A stretch of 64,000 nucleotides of DNA from Sorghum bicolor (GCF_000003195.3 NC_012874.2:62001-126000), one strand, 5' to 3'; shown: positions 45,600-57,745, counted from the stretch's first letter. Notes: a model not told the origin generated them from the sequence alone. Numbers and translations are program-made.

Positions 45600-47974
45600 T
45601 GTCGGTAAGTGGTTGGAGGGAGCTGAACGACGTCAACATCCTTTGTCGAGTGACACCCGAGCATCTTCCCACGTACACATGTGAGGGTTAGCCGGTTAGG
45701 GGTGGGCGAGGTAGGAGAGGGTTAGGATTAGGGTTTCAATTTAGGATTTAGGGCTCTCACTCCAATATACTTCGACCGTAGGGGGACCCGATGTGTCTTC
45801 GTGTTTCGATGAGTGGAGAGACAAGTACGAGGCGATGGCACTGGCCAAGCGGTGAAGGGCAACCGATGAGCAAAATTGATGCGGGGGGAGTGGGCAAAGG
45901 ATGTCAGAATTGGAGTTGCAGAGTTAGGGGATGGCTCAAAATTAGATTTTTTTAGTTGTATATATTCCACATTAATCCTATATGAGATACAGAAAACGCA
46001 CTTGCATTCCTATTTGCTGTTCATGAAGCTAATCTTTTATGAATGATGTTAAATTGGGATCATCCCTGCTCTACATATAGGCCTAGTTGAGATTCAAAAA
46101 GTTTTTAGATTTTGATACTGTAGCACTTTCGTTTGTATTTGATAATTATTGTACAATCATGAATCAACTAGGCTCAAAGATTTGTCTCTCAAATTACAGG
46201 CAAACCGTGCAATTAGTTATTTTTCTAATGATCCATGCATGTGCTGCAAGATTTGATATGATGGAGAATTTTAAAAAAAAAATGGATTTTGAGGTGAAAA
46301 GCCATAGGCTAGAATTTAGGACAAGTTTATTTTTAATAGATCGTAAAAAGTATTCTGGGTCTCCGATTGGTTCGCATCCTGGTGCATGTGCTCGTGCGGT
46401 CGTGCCTGAGCGTTTGTGTTTCTGAAACTGTCAGCCGGTCTGTGCTGCACTGCATGTCGTACGTGTATATTGCGTACCAAATTAAATCCATCAATGGCAT
46501 CGGCGATGTGTTAAGCTACCTTTGCTTGTGGCTAATGAACAAGTAATAATGATTGGGTACAACGTGTTCTTGTAAGCCAAGACTTGTTGCTTTGTTATCA
46601 AGACAGAGGAATCAATCATCCTTATGTACGTCCTTATCATGCCTTTTGGGCATGCCACTGTCGACGTCTACTCCTGGTCTCCTATCTAAAAAAAATAGAC
46701 ATCCCATTTTTTACGAGTCATTCAATTCCAAGTTTAACTAGATTTCAAAAAATAGGCCTTGTTTAGTTTGCAAAAATTTTGGATTTTGGCTACTGTAGCA
46801 CTTTCATTTTTATTTGATAAACATTGTCCAATCATGAAGTAACTAGTCTCAAAGAATTCATCTCACAAATTACAGGTAAACTGTGTAATTAGTTTTTATT
46901 TTTGTCTATATTTAATGCTTCATGCGTGCGACCAAAGATTCGATGTGACGGGGATTTGAAAATTTTTGTGAACTAAACAAGGCCATAATATCATATATAT
47001 ATATATGTAGCACACTGCTAGAAGTTGAGAAATCCATAAAGTTTATATAGACGTTGTTGACGTTTAATTAGGTCCCACACTGATAAGGAGCTAGATCGCT
47101 TGATGTAGGGCTTAGCCAATTTTTAAATCTGCTGAGGCCTAAGGGATACTCACACTTGAACCTTACGCCTTCAGTGATGAGCATGATACGTAAGACATGT
47201 CGATGAGATCTTTTGAGACCCAACGCCTTACACGTGCCCGAGGGGACCCTATTGGGACGTGCAATGGCTATGGGCTGCTCTAGCCGGCCTGGCCACTCTA
47301 GAGCTTTCCGTCATTGATCAACCATCCATGCAACACCGACAAAAAGAACAAGGAGAAGTAGAGGGGAAGAGTGGCTAAAAGAGAGGTAGTAAATTTGTTT
47401 TTGGGGAACGATTATATGTTTTGAACACCTTAATTGGTTGTTGACCTTATATTTATAAGTTAGGGGTGGCCTTATCCCTCAAGAAATCAAAATCTCTCCT
47501 AAATAATGACAAAATATGTTTATATCTGTTCTGGACCTGATAAAGTCAGCTAAGTCGACATGGGAATTTCAGGTGAAAAGTTTCCAAAATTTATAATTAA
47601 TTTATTCGGACTCTAAACAAGATGAACCATAAATTTTTTTTGATCAGGAGAACTCATTGGTAAAGTCTGTTGTTACATTTGAGAAAGTTGTACGGAGTCT
47701 AAAAACTGTTTTATTCACCTACTAGGCATCAAATGCCATGATCCTCGCCATCTCGACGATAGAAACATGCCTATTTGTTTTTTTTTTTCGACTCACATGA
47801 CATGGTAGACTAGAGGAGCCTGTTACGAACTTTGGACACTTTTGCGTGTCAACAGATGTAGGCCGTCGGATCCTCAATCTGGCCCTGTCCACGGCCGTCC
47901 GATCTCACTCATCCCATCCCACCTGCGGTTGCCCCGTCCGTCCACTCCCACCCAGTCGTCACTTGGAGTTGAGG
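45600..47974. other. Intergenic stretch upstream of the aminotransferase-like gene
   Basis: Contains a degenerate GGCCTTGTTTAG-family copy at 46078-46285 and a complete one at 46755-46984 (listed separately). The rest, including 47000-47840, shows no recognisable gene or element. Confidence 0.4.
46755..46984. mobile_element. GGCCTTGTTTAG-family element, complete copy, 230 bp
   Basis: Starts GGCCTTGTTTAGTTTGC and ends TTGTGAACTAAACAAGGCC, inverted complements over about 15 bases. ATA lies on both sides (46752-46754 and 46985-46987), a 3-bp duplication. It has the typical core CTACTGTAGCACTTTC and CCAAAGATTCGATGTGACG. A good reference copy for the family. Confidence 0.88.
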
Positions 47975-49245
47975 ATGCCGTCGCCGGCGGCCGTGCTCGT
48001 CAGCAACGGCGCCGTCGCCCCACACACTCCCCCATCCGCGGCGGCCTTCCTCGACTCCACGCCAGGCGCCTACACCACAGTCCGCGGCACCCTGCCCTGG
48101 TGGACACGCCACCTCCGCCGCCTCGCGGAATCCGCCACGCTCCTCGCCCATTCCCACCCCCACCTGCTCGGCCTCCCCGTTCCCCGATCGCGCGCCCTCG
48201 ACCTCGACTTCTCCTCCATCCGTTCTCTCGTCAACCCCTCCGTGACCAAGGACGAGGATTTGGCGCTCACGGCCCTGGTCAGAGGAGCAGGAGCCGATTC
48301 CATTTCTGGCGGGGCCGTCCTCGACGTCTTTGTACACGTGGGGACGTATTCCCCGCCGGTATTTGGAGAGTCGGGGGCCGGGCTTGCCGTGGCCGGCAGG
48401 GGAAGGGACGCCGCCACTGCAAGTACGCGCCCTGGGCCAGGTGGTGTATGTATTCGCCTGTTTCTAATCTTTTTCCTTTTTGTTTTGCTCTAACTAAATA
48501 ATGTTCCTTACCCCTGGATGAGTGCAGGATCCGGAAGAGTTTGGAAAACATGAGGGCTCCTGGGGTCACAGTTGACTAACGACGGGGATCACATTCTTCA
48601 AGGCGCTGTCACAAACTTCTTTGTTGTTTGCCCACAGGCGAGTCCAACTTCTTTCTTGTCTATAACTGCTTTGACTTTGATCGATAATACTTATGCAAGA
48701 AGAATCCTTCTGCACTGACACTAAATGTCAATGATATTGTGGAAATCTCGAAATTCGTCACTTCACTAGTCTCATGTTACTTTTGTTCATCAGAACAGAG
48801 ATCCGAGTATAACCATCGATGTAATGGCAAGGCACATGTGAAACTCATATGCATTTTCTTTCACAAATTTTCTTTTCATCATTTATGGTCACTTCTACTC
48901 TACTTTTTTTTTTGTCTTTTTTTCCCCCTTCTGTACAATAACTGATATATTTCTCCATAGGAGGAAAGCAAGCGGAATGGACAATTCTCTAATCAAACAA
49001 TGGCTACTAAATTTGAAGTGCAAACAGCGCCACTGAGTGATAGAGTCCTCCCTGGGATTATACGTCAAATAGTGATAGAGTAAATATTGACTACTCTGAA
49101 TTCCACATGCTTTGGCTTTGTCATCTTATACAATTTTGGAGAGAGTGAAGCAAATTTCAGGATACTAACAAAAGTAGCTGGGGAGGGACCATATTGCCTA
49201 CTTTGGTATTATCTTCTTTCATCTCACAGTTGTGCGCTCTGGTAC

Positions 49246-49601
49246 CAGTGGCGGAGCTCGCAGTCAATCCAAGGAGGGGCCAGTTGCTACAGTACACAAG
49301 CAGTTTGCTTTTATCATGTTGTGCCGTCAGTGGTGATCAACGGAGCATAAGGGGCAGCGACATGTTGCTGCATCTTGCTTTGTTCATTAGAAGGAATGTC
49401 AAATGTCACACAAGATCAAGAGTTCAAGACCGTGCAAGCTTGAGTTTGATTCTAGTTCTAGACTTCTAAATGGATCAGACATACTGAAATTGTTGCATGT
49501 TTGAACATCTGAATCAATGGAGTGAGGTGAACTCTTCATAAACTTTTATTGGGCAAGGTGGGGCTGCCGCCCAGGTTGGCCGTTGGGTAGCTCCGCCAGT
49601 G
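49246..49601. mobile_element. hAT-type MITE in an intron of the aminotransferase pseudogene
   Basis: Left CAGTGGCGGAGCTCG; right, as inverse complement, CACTGGCGGAGCTAC. An exact 8-bp duplication TCTGGTAC flanks the element (49238-49245 and 49602-49609). 356 bp, no transposase. Confidence 0.88.
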
Positions 49602-49711
49602 TCTGGTACTCTGTGCACTAGGTTCAGTGGACATAGGCTCTCTAATAATTGCATACTAAAGGGGTTGCATAAGTTGGAGTGATTGACGCCAGAATCCTGA
49701 CCAAGATATTA

Positions 49712-49940
49712 CTCCCTCCGTCCATTTAGCGGAGTCATTTTAGATTCATGCGCAGTGACCAAGGAGAAATTAATTCGGTCAGTAAAAGGAGCTGCATGCA
49801 GACGGTTGAATTAATTAGACCAGTGAGAGGAGCCGCATGTGCTTGGGAAAAGGTGAAAATAGTGGTCCCTAGCTTAGATGACTTAGATTCTTGGAGAATT
49901 TTGTTTCGGTAAGATGACTCCGATAAATGGACGGAGGCAG
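49712..49940. mobile_element. Stowaway-type MITE, 229 bp
   Basis: Starts CTCCCTCCGTCCATTTAGCG and ends GATAAATGGACGGAGGCAG, inverted complements continuing into GAGTCATTTTA / AAGATGACTC. TA flanks both ends. It lies in the same intron as the hAT MITE, 65 bases before the acceptor. Confidence 0.88.
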
Positions 49941-50554
49941 TATGAGTTAGAGATAAGACCAAATGCTGAGGCCTTGTAACATAAGTTATATTTCTTTGGA
50001 ACAGGGTGTGCCATGATATTGGAATCCTAGTACGAGAGACCTCGCCATCGTGGTCCAAGAATGAATTTTGGAAAGAAGCCTTTGTTACAAGTAATAATAC
50101 TCTCTCTCGGATAGCAAGACCTTCTGGTACATGATGACCTTATTTGAGCATCACCTGCTGCTATTTGATGTACCATAGTCGTAACTTTAACAGGTAGCTT
50201 AAGGTTTATCCAGCACGTAGAGTGAGTTCAAGTACCTTTGTTTTGGGAGGACATGCAATCTAAAACCTGGAGCGATGTACCTTGGGCGGTGAAGAAGTTT
50301 CAGGTATGCAATGCTTATAGTGTCTTTCTGCATTTTCTTCTTCTTTCAGTGATATTAAAGCCTGTTTGTGAACTTGTCAAAATTCAAAACTAGGGTGCTG
50401 GATGCATCACGACACAAATTCAGGTTAGTTTTTGTCTTGGCAAGATTCAGCAGATCTTCTTTATTGCAAACATTTGACTAGCTGACTCACCATGTAGAGG
50501 GAAATACTGAAGAGAGCAAGAAGAGAGGAGTATGACATTAACAGTCTTCTTTGA

Positions 50555-51375
50555 GTTATGAGCGTTGTCGTGGTTGATTGATTTGAAGGGTGTGTGGGCT
50601 TTACTTGTTTCTATAATGGTATCATGGCAATATACATGTAGGTAGTTAATTATTTGATTTCTGTTGAGAGGACATTGGTAAGACTGCGTGGCTGCTCTGT
50701 GCTTTATTTGTTGTCTAGCCAGGCCTCACATCTGGGAAGCAGAAGAGGGAAGACAACTCCTCGCAAGTGGATAGCGTTGGAGTCCATCTCTCATAGTCAT
50801 ACCCGGGTAGTAGGGATTTGAAAGCCAAAGGTTCTGGGATAGCTCCTTTGCAAAAAAGTGTTGTAAAGCAGAAATTGTATATATACTGCAGTTGGTATCA
50901 TCCATCCCAGTATTTGATTTGAGAAATCGCTTTTCGTCTTGGATACGTGTGAACGAATGATCCCTGCTACAGTCAGTAGTCAATCCCTTCCCTTGCATTG
51001 CATGCATGTCAATCCCTTGAATTGTGTATGTTTTGAGGATGGTATGAATGTGATCGGAATGAATTTGGGTCCCGTTCATCGAACTTATTAAACAACACAA
51101 AATAATGCTCCGAACAAATGTGCCGATGTGCTTCATAACGCCCAAAAAAAAAAGGACGGACAAGATGGCCGAAACCCAAACCAAACAAAACCAAAGAGCA
51201 CGCAAGGCATAGGCCGGCCCGGCCCGGCCCGCCAAACCCACGCTCACTGGACGGCAACGGCCCGGCCCGCAACCACCATTTCCCTTTCCCTCGTGCCCAA
51301 CTCCCCAAGCGAGCGACTCCCACCGCCACCGCCACCGCCACCGCCACCGCCGCCGTCGGCCATTTCCAAGCAGCC
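50555..51375. other. Region between the aminotransferase pseudogene and the SRP receptor gene
   Basis: About 820 bp. The left part is a presumed 3' flank. The right part (51190-51375) is CG-rich with (CCGCCA)n at 51328-51353 and is the probable 5' leader of the SRP receptor gene. No gene seen. Confidence 0.45.
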
Positions 51376-54022
51376 ATGGACGAGTGGGTTCACCAAGCCG
51401 AGGTGTGGGTGCGCCAAGCCGAGAGCTGGATCCGCCAGCAGCCTACGGAGCAGATCTATATCGCCGCCGCGGTGGTTGCCCTCACAATCCTGCTGCTTAT
51501 CGTAGGTCTCTCTCTCTCTCCACCATATTATTATAATATGGGTAATTAAAATGGGGTGACCGACTCCATGCCCTGGATCATATGGGAGCTGATTTGGGCA
51601 GTGGAGGAAGAGGCTATAGTCTGATTAAATTAAGCAACTACAGGAGAGCAAGCCACAGTTACCTAATTTATGCATGGGGGGAGAAACAGTATCGTTTATA
51701 GCTGTATAAATTAGCCAATCTTTGGAGTTTGTGAACAATTATAGTAGGTGTGCTTAGAAAGGAAGAACGTAGTGGAAATTTTGAGCCTTGGTTCATTCAG
51801 ACTCTGAGGTGCCATTGTGCCACAAGTTCCAAGACTTCAACGGATAATTGAGAATTGGCCCCATGGTTTTATGAGCAAATAGTTAGTGTGCATTGTAAAT
51901 TGTCCTGGCTCGATGATTTGAACATGAGGTCTCTGATGATGGCATGTTTATGTTATGAAGTGAAGAAGGGTTTTGCTTTTTGTTCAGAGAAGAGATACGT
52001 TGATCTACTCCCTCCATTCCAAATTGGGTATTATAAGTTGTCATGTGTCATGCTCTACATATTATCTGATTCAGCCATGTTGCTTCTCAAGATCTATGCT
52101 TTATCATACAATTCATTGCATTAGAGTGGTGAGTGCTAAGCAATTACTTTGTCTGCCTCTCTGTTTCCACAGCATCTTGTCTGAAATCCTCGAAGCCAAA
52201 TACTATAGTGCTATCCGGCCTTAGTGGCAGTGGCAAAACTACTATTTTCTACCAGGTAACTGCTGTTCTTTTCGTCTGTGCGGTGTAGGGTTTTACATGT
52301 TAAGGACAAGGTTATAGTATCTAGTTTGCAAAATAATCTTGTCTGAACCTCATTTTTTGCATAAAATTCTAGCTGGACATCTCTTTCTTGTGTGGTTGGA
52401 TTTTGTTTTTACATATAGTGTAGTTGGTTTGGTTTGATTTGACTATGCTCATATCTGATTATAGAAGCACTGCATTACGATACCATTAAAAATCAGGATT
52501 ATTTATTTTTGTTGATTTTGTCTATTAGACCATTTGGTATTTATATCAATACCATTGTAACAGGTAGTTGGGTCGTTACTATCTTTTATTTATCTGCTAA
52601 TTGCCTAATTCTGTGTCAGCTTCGGGATGGATCATCACATCAAGGAACTGTGACTTCAATGGAAGAAAACAATGACACATTTGTACTGCATTCAGAGCAA
52701 GAAAGGGTAAGAAACTTGCAGAGTTAATTCTTTTTCAGACATATTGAGATAAAAAAATAAAATGGATAGCCTAGTTTTTTTTATGAAGAAACATGCATTT
52801 CTTGACTGCAACATTTTTGCTAAACCTTCTTCCTATTTCCCTTTTCAGAAAGGCAAAGTAAAACCTGTGCATGTTGTTGATGTCCCTGGCCATTCAAGGC
52901 TCAAGCCCAAGCTTGATGAAGTCCTGCCTAAAGCAGCTGGGGTTGTTTTCATTGTTGACGCTCAAGATTTCTTGTCTAGCATGCAAGCTGCTGCAGAGTA
53001 ATTTTTGTGCCCTCTGTTTTAGTATTTATCAAATAACTTTGGTGTCTATATCATCTACTTTTACTTCCTTTTGTGCTGGATTGAAATTAGCAGTGTGATT
53101 AGGAGCTTTATTCATGTCCCAAGATTGCATAAATTATTGTGTTTGATTAATTTCTTATTGTAGTTAACAATGTGTGACTAGCAGCCTTCTCCATATTCTC
53201 AACATTTCATAACAATTACTCTGTTTGATCATTTGTTAATGTTATTAAAATCGCAGAAAAATTACTCTGTTTGATCCTTTGTTAATGCTGTTAACATTGC
53301 ATAACAATACCATCCTTTTGCAGGTACCTGTATGACATTCTGACAAAGGCAATTGTAGTGAAGAAAAAGGTTCCTGTGCTTATATTCTGCAACAAGACAG
53401 ATAAAGTTACAGCCCACTCAAAGGAGTTCATAAAGAAACAGTTGGAGAAAGAAATGTAAAGGGCAGCTCTCTCATCCCAACATTTATGGTACTTGCACAA
53501 TTAGAATTTGAATGACTCACCCACTAGTCAATAAATGTTTATTGTGAGAGAAAAACACTGCTGGCTGGCAGAAAATGTACGGCTGATAAGACAAGCGAAC
53601 GGGCTCATGCAAAGATATATAGAATTTATTTGGGTTGGGGAGTAGTAGTAGTAGTAGTAGTAGTTCTTGCATATCCCCTTTTCTTATCCCAAACAGATCT
53701 ATGATCCCGATATAACTCGTAGACACCTTTAAGGGAGCATGCAAACAACATGTGCACCAGTCTCCAACTGATGTAAAATATTTTATAAATTCACAAGGTT
53801 TTTAATGCCTGCCCTTCTTTCCCATGTTGTAGAAACAAGCTTCGGGAATCAAGGAATGCCATATCATCAGCTGACATCTCTGATGAAGTCCAGCTCGGGG
53901 TCCCTGGAGAGGTATTCAACTTCAGCCAGTGCCAGAACAAGGTGGCTGTTGCTGAGGGTGCCGGTTCGACCGGTAATGTTTCAGCTGTCGAGCAATTCAT
54001 CCGTGAACATGTGAAGGCGTAG
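51376..54022 (+). CDS. Signal recognition particle receptor subunit beta
   Basis: Membrane-anchored Arf-like GTPase of the endoplasmic reticulum that holds SRP receptor alpha at the membrane during co-translational targeting. Exons: 51376-51505, 52173-52255, 52620-52706, 52849-52997, 53324-53455, 53833-54022, total 771 nt (256 residues). An N-terminal transmembrane helix (IYIAAAVVALTILLLIVA, about residues 27-44) precedes the GTPase domain: P-loop GLSGSGKT, switch II DVPGHSRLK, VVFIVDAQDF, and NKTD for base recognition. The C-terminus (VSAVEQFIREHVKA) matches the family's end. The first donor is placed at GTAG|GTCTCT because only this keeps phase into the P-loop exon. All GTPase motifs look intact, so the gene should be functional. 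Confidence 0.94.
52010..52060. repeat. Stowaway-type left end, truncated
   Basis: TACTCCCTCCATTCCAAATT in the first intron of the SRP receptor gene resembles Stowaway ends. No partner right end was found, so it is a remnant. Confidence 0.5.
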
Positions 54023-54985
54023 ATTGTTCTTATTATTCTCAGGGCTGTGAATGGTTCACCTGATGAGGCAAGACATCCAACAGAGCTTCATGAGCTCCTC
54101 TGACGATGTTTTCAGGCACAATCATATTCTGCACCGCTTCAGCTAACCCATTACCCATGTTAGATGCATTCCATGTTGATTGTTAATTAACGCTTGGCAG
54201 TCATCGGGTATGAATAGAGGCAAGTAAGAACCGTCTCTGGCCATGTTTATTTTGCTTGCTAAGGTTGATATTTCCCTGATTTTTACCAGTCTCTGTTCTA
54301 AACTCTGGTTGTAGTTACAAGCAAAAGTCCAGATCTGATCAAAAGCGTTGGATGTGAATAGAGCATGTTAAGAACTGACTGTGTGTTTTTCTGAAGCAAC
54401 TGTTTTATATGGTGAGACGCTTATAAGACAGGCCTCACCTTCCGGAAGTGAACACGGAAGGCAATTGGATAGCTTGGAGTATTGATGTAGTCTCAGAAAC
54501 ATATGGTGTCTTTGTTGGGCGGCTGTGCGACAGAACACCATTCCTATTCCTTTTATATTTGAAAATGAGCTCTTATTTCATTCTCGCTCAGTACATATGT
54601 TTGAGAACGGTCCATGGTAGGTAGGATCATGCATCAATATGAATTTCGGTTCCTCAAACTGCAGTCTGGGCGAGCGAAGATGGAACCCCCCCGCCCCCCC
54701 CCCCCCCGACCCACCCCAAAAAAAAAGAAAGAAAAAGGATTGATATTGTAGGAATTGGATGGGAGGATCAGAGCACTCACAATGTAGACTCAATCATGAG
54801 TGTAAAGTTATTTATTGCCTCGAACAATGTAGACTTACAGTCTAAATAAGACTTAGTCTTATTTTTTCTACCTCTTTCTTCAATAAATATGCTGCCACAT
54901 CAGCAAAATACTATAAACAATATATAATTAATTGTCTTGGACTATGTATTAGAGTCTTACATTGTGAGTGCCCTCAGGTCTATAA
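54023..54985. other. 3' flank of the SRP receptor gene
   Basis: Presumed 3' UTR to about 54400. A run of C and G-free DNA at 54688-54718 gives a homopolymer-rich spot. GTAGACTCAATCATGAGTGT and CTTACATTGTGAGTGCCC around 54784 and 54956 may be the ends of a small degenerate MITE. No gene seen. Confidence 0.4.
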
Positions 54986-55332
54986 GGCCCTGTTTAGATT
55001 GGAGATGAAAAATTTTTGGTTGTCACATCAGATGTGTCGGAAGGATGTCGGGAGAGATTTTTAGAAACTAATAAAAAGACAAATTACATAGCTCGTCTGG
55101 AAACTGCAAGATAAATCTATTAAGCATAATTAATCTGTCAGTAGCACATGTGGTTACTGTAGCACTTAAAGGCTAATCATAAACTAACTAGGCTTAAAAG
55201 ATTCGTCTCGCGATTTTCAACCTAATTGTGTAATTAGTTTATTTTTTTTATCTACATTTAATGTTCCATGCATGTGTCCAAAGATTCGATAGGATGGATG
55301 AAAATTTTTTGGGTGGAGAACTAAACAGGGCC
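54986..55332. mobile_element. GGCCCTGTTTAG variant element, 347 bp
   Basis: Starts GGCCCTGTTTAGATTGG and ends GGAGAACTAAACAGGGCC, inverted complements. TAA flanks both ends (54983-54985 and 55333-55335). The right half resembles the GGCCTTGTTTAG family; the left half differs (GATGTGTCGGAAGGATGTCG). Confidence 0.85.
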
Positions 55333-55335
55333 TAA

Positions 55336-56265
55336 CTAAAATTTTGGTAACAGTAGTACTCAACCAATCATAATTCATAGACTATATACAGAAGATGATG
55401 TAGTATGAAGGATGGAGCTACGTAAGTATTACGTACTGCTGGACCAAACATACGTGGAGCCACTCGGTGAGCGAGGTTCTTTTCGATGAGCAGCTTCATC
55501 GCATATATATACTAGCTAGCCCAGTATCTTTCTTAGTGTTTAATAATACCGCTACATCTATCACTACTCACATTGTTAAGCATGATAGGAACGCCTTTTC
55601 CCTTTTTTACTATTCTTTGCAATCCAAACAAAAAGCCTCCGCCTCTGTCCCTCATCACCCTTAAGCCCTAGTCTTCCCAGCAGCTACAGCCCTCTTCCTT
55701 ATTCTTCACCTGCGCCCTTCTCCCTCTTATGGCCGCTCTCTTGTATCCCACCTGCTATTGCTAGCCCAGCCAGCCATCGTTTGTCTCTCAGCTCCTGACT
55801 TCAACCAACCTCACACTGGATGTGGGCTAGCTGGGCGTGCATATGGTGCCTCTGTGAGGTCGCAAAGGCACCGTATGCACGTCACAAGGAGGAGCTAGCA
55901 ATGGTACGTGGGGATCCCTTTTGTGGTAGCAAGAGCACCAGTAAGAGGGTGGACACATGTTGTCACACATTTTACCTTCAAATGATATACACAACAAATT
56001 CAATGGTGACGATCTAGATTATGCTTTAGTGCAAAAGTACTCCTAAATTAAAAGAAATGTATGTGTCCCCTGGCAACCATGCATAGAACCACTAAGAATT
56101 GGCAATAGAGAGTATCAGACACCCCAAAACACTGTGACACCACATAGTGCCAAGAAAGCCATGATCAATTGTTCAGAACGACCAGAAGGCGTGGAAGTGT
56201 CAATCTAGAAACATTCTAGTTTGTCTATTCGATGGGTCTGGATCTAGTTTGTCAAAACTGGCTAA
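55336..56265. other. Intergenic stretch without a supported gene
   Basis: Short open frames at 55467-55664 and 55820-56017 have no recognisable domain. No other element seen. Confidence 0.35.
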
Positions 56266-56506
56266 GGCCTTATTTAGTTTCTAAAAAAATTTGCAAAATT
56301 TTTCAGATTTTCCGTCACATCGAATCTTTAGACGTTTCCATGAAGCATTAAATATAGACGAAAATAAAAACTAATTATACAGTTTACCTATAATTTGCGA
56401 GAATAATCTTTTGAGCCTAGTTAATTTATGATTGGGCAATATTTATTAAATATAAACGAAAGTGCTACGATGTCCATTTTGCAAAAAAAAAAGAAGTAAA
56501 CAAGAC
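56266..56506. mobile_element. GGCCTTGTTTAG-family element upstream of the Dof gene, copy A
   Basis: Starts GGCCTTATTTAGTTTC, has the core GCATTAAATATAGACG and GAGCCTAGTTAATTTATG, and ends AAGTAAACAAGAC. The right end is slightly altered. Confidence 0.75.
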
Positions 56507-56509
56507 TTA

Positions 56510-56735
56510 GGCCTTGTTTAGATGCAAAAAGTTTTTGGATTTTGACACTGTAGCATTTTCGTTTTTATTTGACAAATATTGTCTAATTATAGAGTAACTA
56601 GGCTTAAAAGATTCGTCTTGTGATTTACAGATAAACTGTGCAATTAATTATTCTTTTTATCTATATTTAATACTTCATGCATGTGTCGCATGATTCGATG
56701 TGACGAAGAATCTTGTAAAGTTTTGGTTTTTTTTT
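56510..56735. mobile_element. GGCCTTGTTTAG-family element upstream of the Dof gene, copy B
   Basis: Starts GGCCTTGTTTAGATGC and shows the core in the other orientation to copy A (CACTGTAGCATTTTCG, then GTCGCATGATTCGATGTGAC). The right end is lost in an AT-rich run. It is three bases from copy A. Confidence 0.7.
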
Positions 56736-56965
56736 ATAAGCTGGTTTTAAATTTGGCGAGCCGCACGCACAAAGGTGCGTATGTGGGAGATGCACGTTCT
56801 GTGTGCTTGTGTGATGCCGTGTTCTAGATCGAAACTGATGTGACTGTCACCACTGTCGTTTGTTTTCCAGGGAGGAAAGGGGGGAAACAACGTACCATGC
56901 ATGCAAGGATGAGAGAGAGGCTTGTAGTGCAAGATGCGTGCGAGCACTGCTGCACCGTCGAGCTA

Positions 56966-56969
<4 letters not shown>

Positions 56970-57015
<46 letters not shown>
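56970..57015. repeat. (TA)n microsatellite
   Basis: An uninterrupted TA run of more than 20 repeats in the upstream region of the Dof gene, about 350 bp before the putative TATA box. Likely length-variable between individuals. Confidence 0.95.
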
Positions 57016-57016
<1 letters not shown>

Positions 57017-57341
57017 CAAAATAAATTGTTAGACGACTCTCTGCCGTTTCTGTTGTATGCGAACGGATCGGAAGAGAAGAGCTGCAAGGCATCTCGATCG
57101 GCGGGCGCGACATCCACAAGAGTAGCTAGCTAGAGCATGGCTCTCATGCCATGCTCTGCGTCATCAGCTAGCAGACGCGCCGCGCGGTTGCTTTCACGGA
57201 AATCCGCCGCCGTTTCCACTAGCTCTGGCAGGCTCTCCATACATCTGCATGCCCAGCCTGCAGCCCACTGTATCTGTATATGGCTGGACCCTGCTTCACA
57301 CCATCGATCCAACATCTCTCGCTCACTCCGATCCTCCTCTC

Positions 57342-57348
57342 TATAAAA
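57342..57348 (+). promoter_or_regulatory. Putative TATA box of the Dof gene
   Basis: TATAAAA sits about 400 bp before the start codon, following a CT-rich stretch (CTCCTCTC). The leader would then begin near 57375. Between it and the ATG, GT/AG sites around 57485-57735 leave room for a leader intron that I cannot place exactly. Confidence 0.4.
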
Positions 57349-57745
57349 ACAACAGCTAAAGGATCGATCACCATCTATCTCTCACAGTCGTCGTCGTCAC
57401 AGCTAGCATCATCGATCACCGATCCGGCCACCCCAGAGACGATCGGAACGAAGGCCGCCCGCCGGCACAACATCCGGGTCAGTCCTCCTTCTTGATTTGA
57501 TACAGGTTTGCATGCATGGTTGCCAGATGTGTTGATTTTCAGAGATTTTGATTTGATTGATGCACAGCATGGGTCTCTTTGCATGCTTTATATTACCTGA
57601 GCTAGCTAGGATCGATCGATAGATCCATTTATCCTTTAATTTATTTGGTGGGCGGGTGATGCATGCATATATGTAAGTGCTAGCTTGTTCATGTATCTAT
57701 ATTTTGCTACAGCTTAATTAGCGCAAGGAAGGAAATTAAGATTCC

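Larger units (their letters stand above)
47975..50554 (+). pseudogene. Class IV aminotransferase-like (D-amino-acid/branched-chain aminotransferase fold) gene, disabled
   Basis: Related to plant PLP-dependent fold-type IV aminotransferase-like proteins. Traceable exons: 47975-48440, 48528-48637, 48961-49079, 50005-50090, 50194-50303, 50394-50423, 50498-50554. Family stretches: FLDSTPGAYTTVRG, WWTRHLRRLAESA, DGDHILQGAVTNFFVVCP (second frame), FEVQTAPLSDRVLPGIIRQI, SPSWSKNEFWKEAFVTS, GAGCITTQIQREILKRARRE. Lesions: loss of one base before AAGTACGCGCCCTGGGCC near 48420; this brings a TGA at 48551-48553; a loss of about eight bases near 48570 (between GGGGTCACAG and TTGACTAAC); and an in-frame TGA at 50223-50225. 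From the ATG only about 164 residues could be made. The second intron would use a GC donor. A hAT element and a Stowaway element lie in the third intron. Substrate unknown. Confidence 0.8.
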
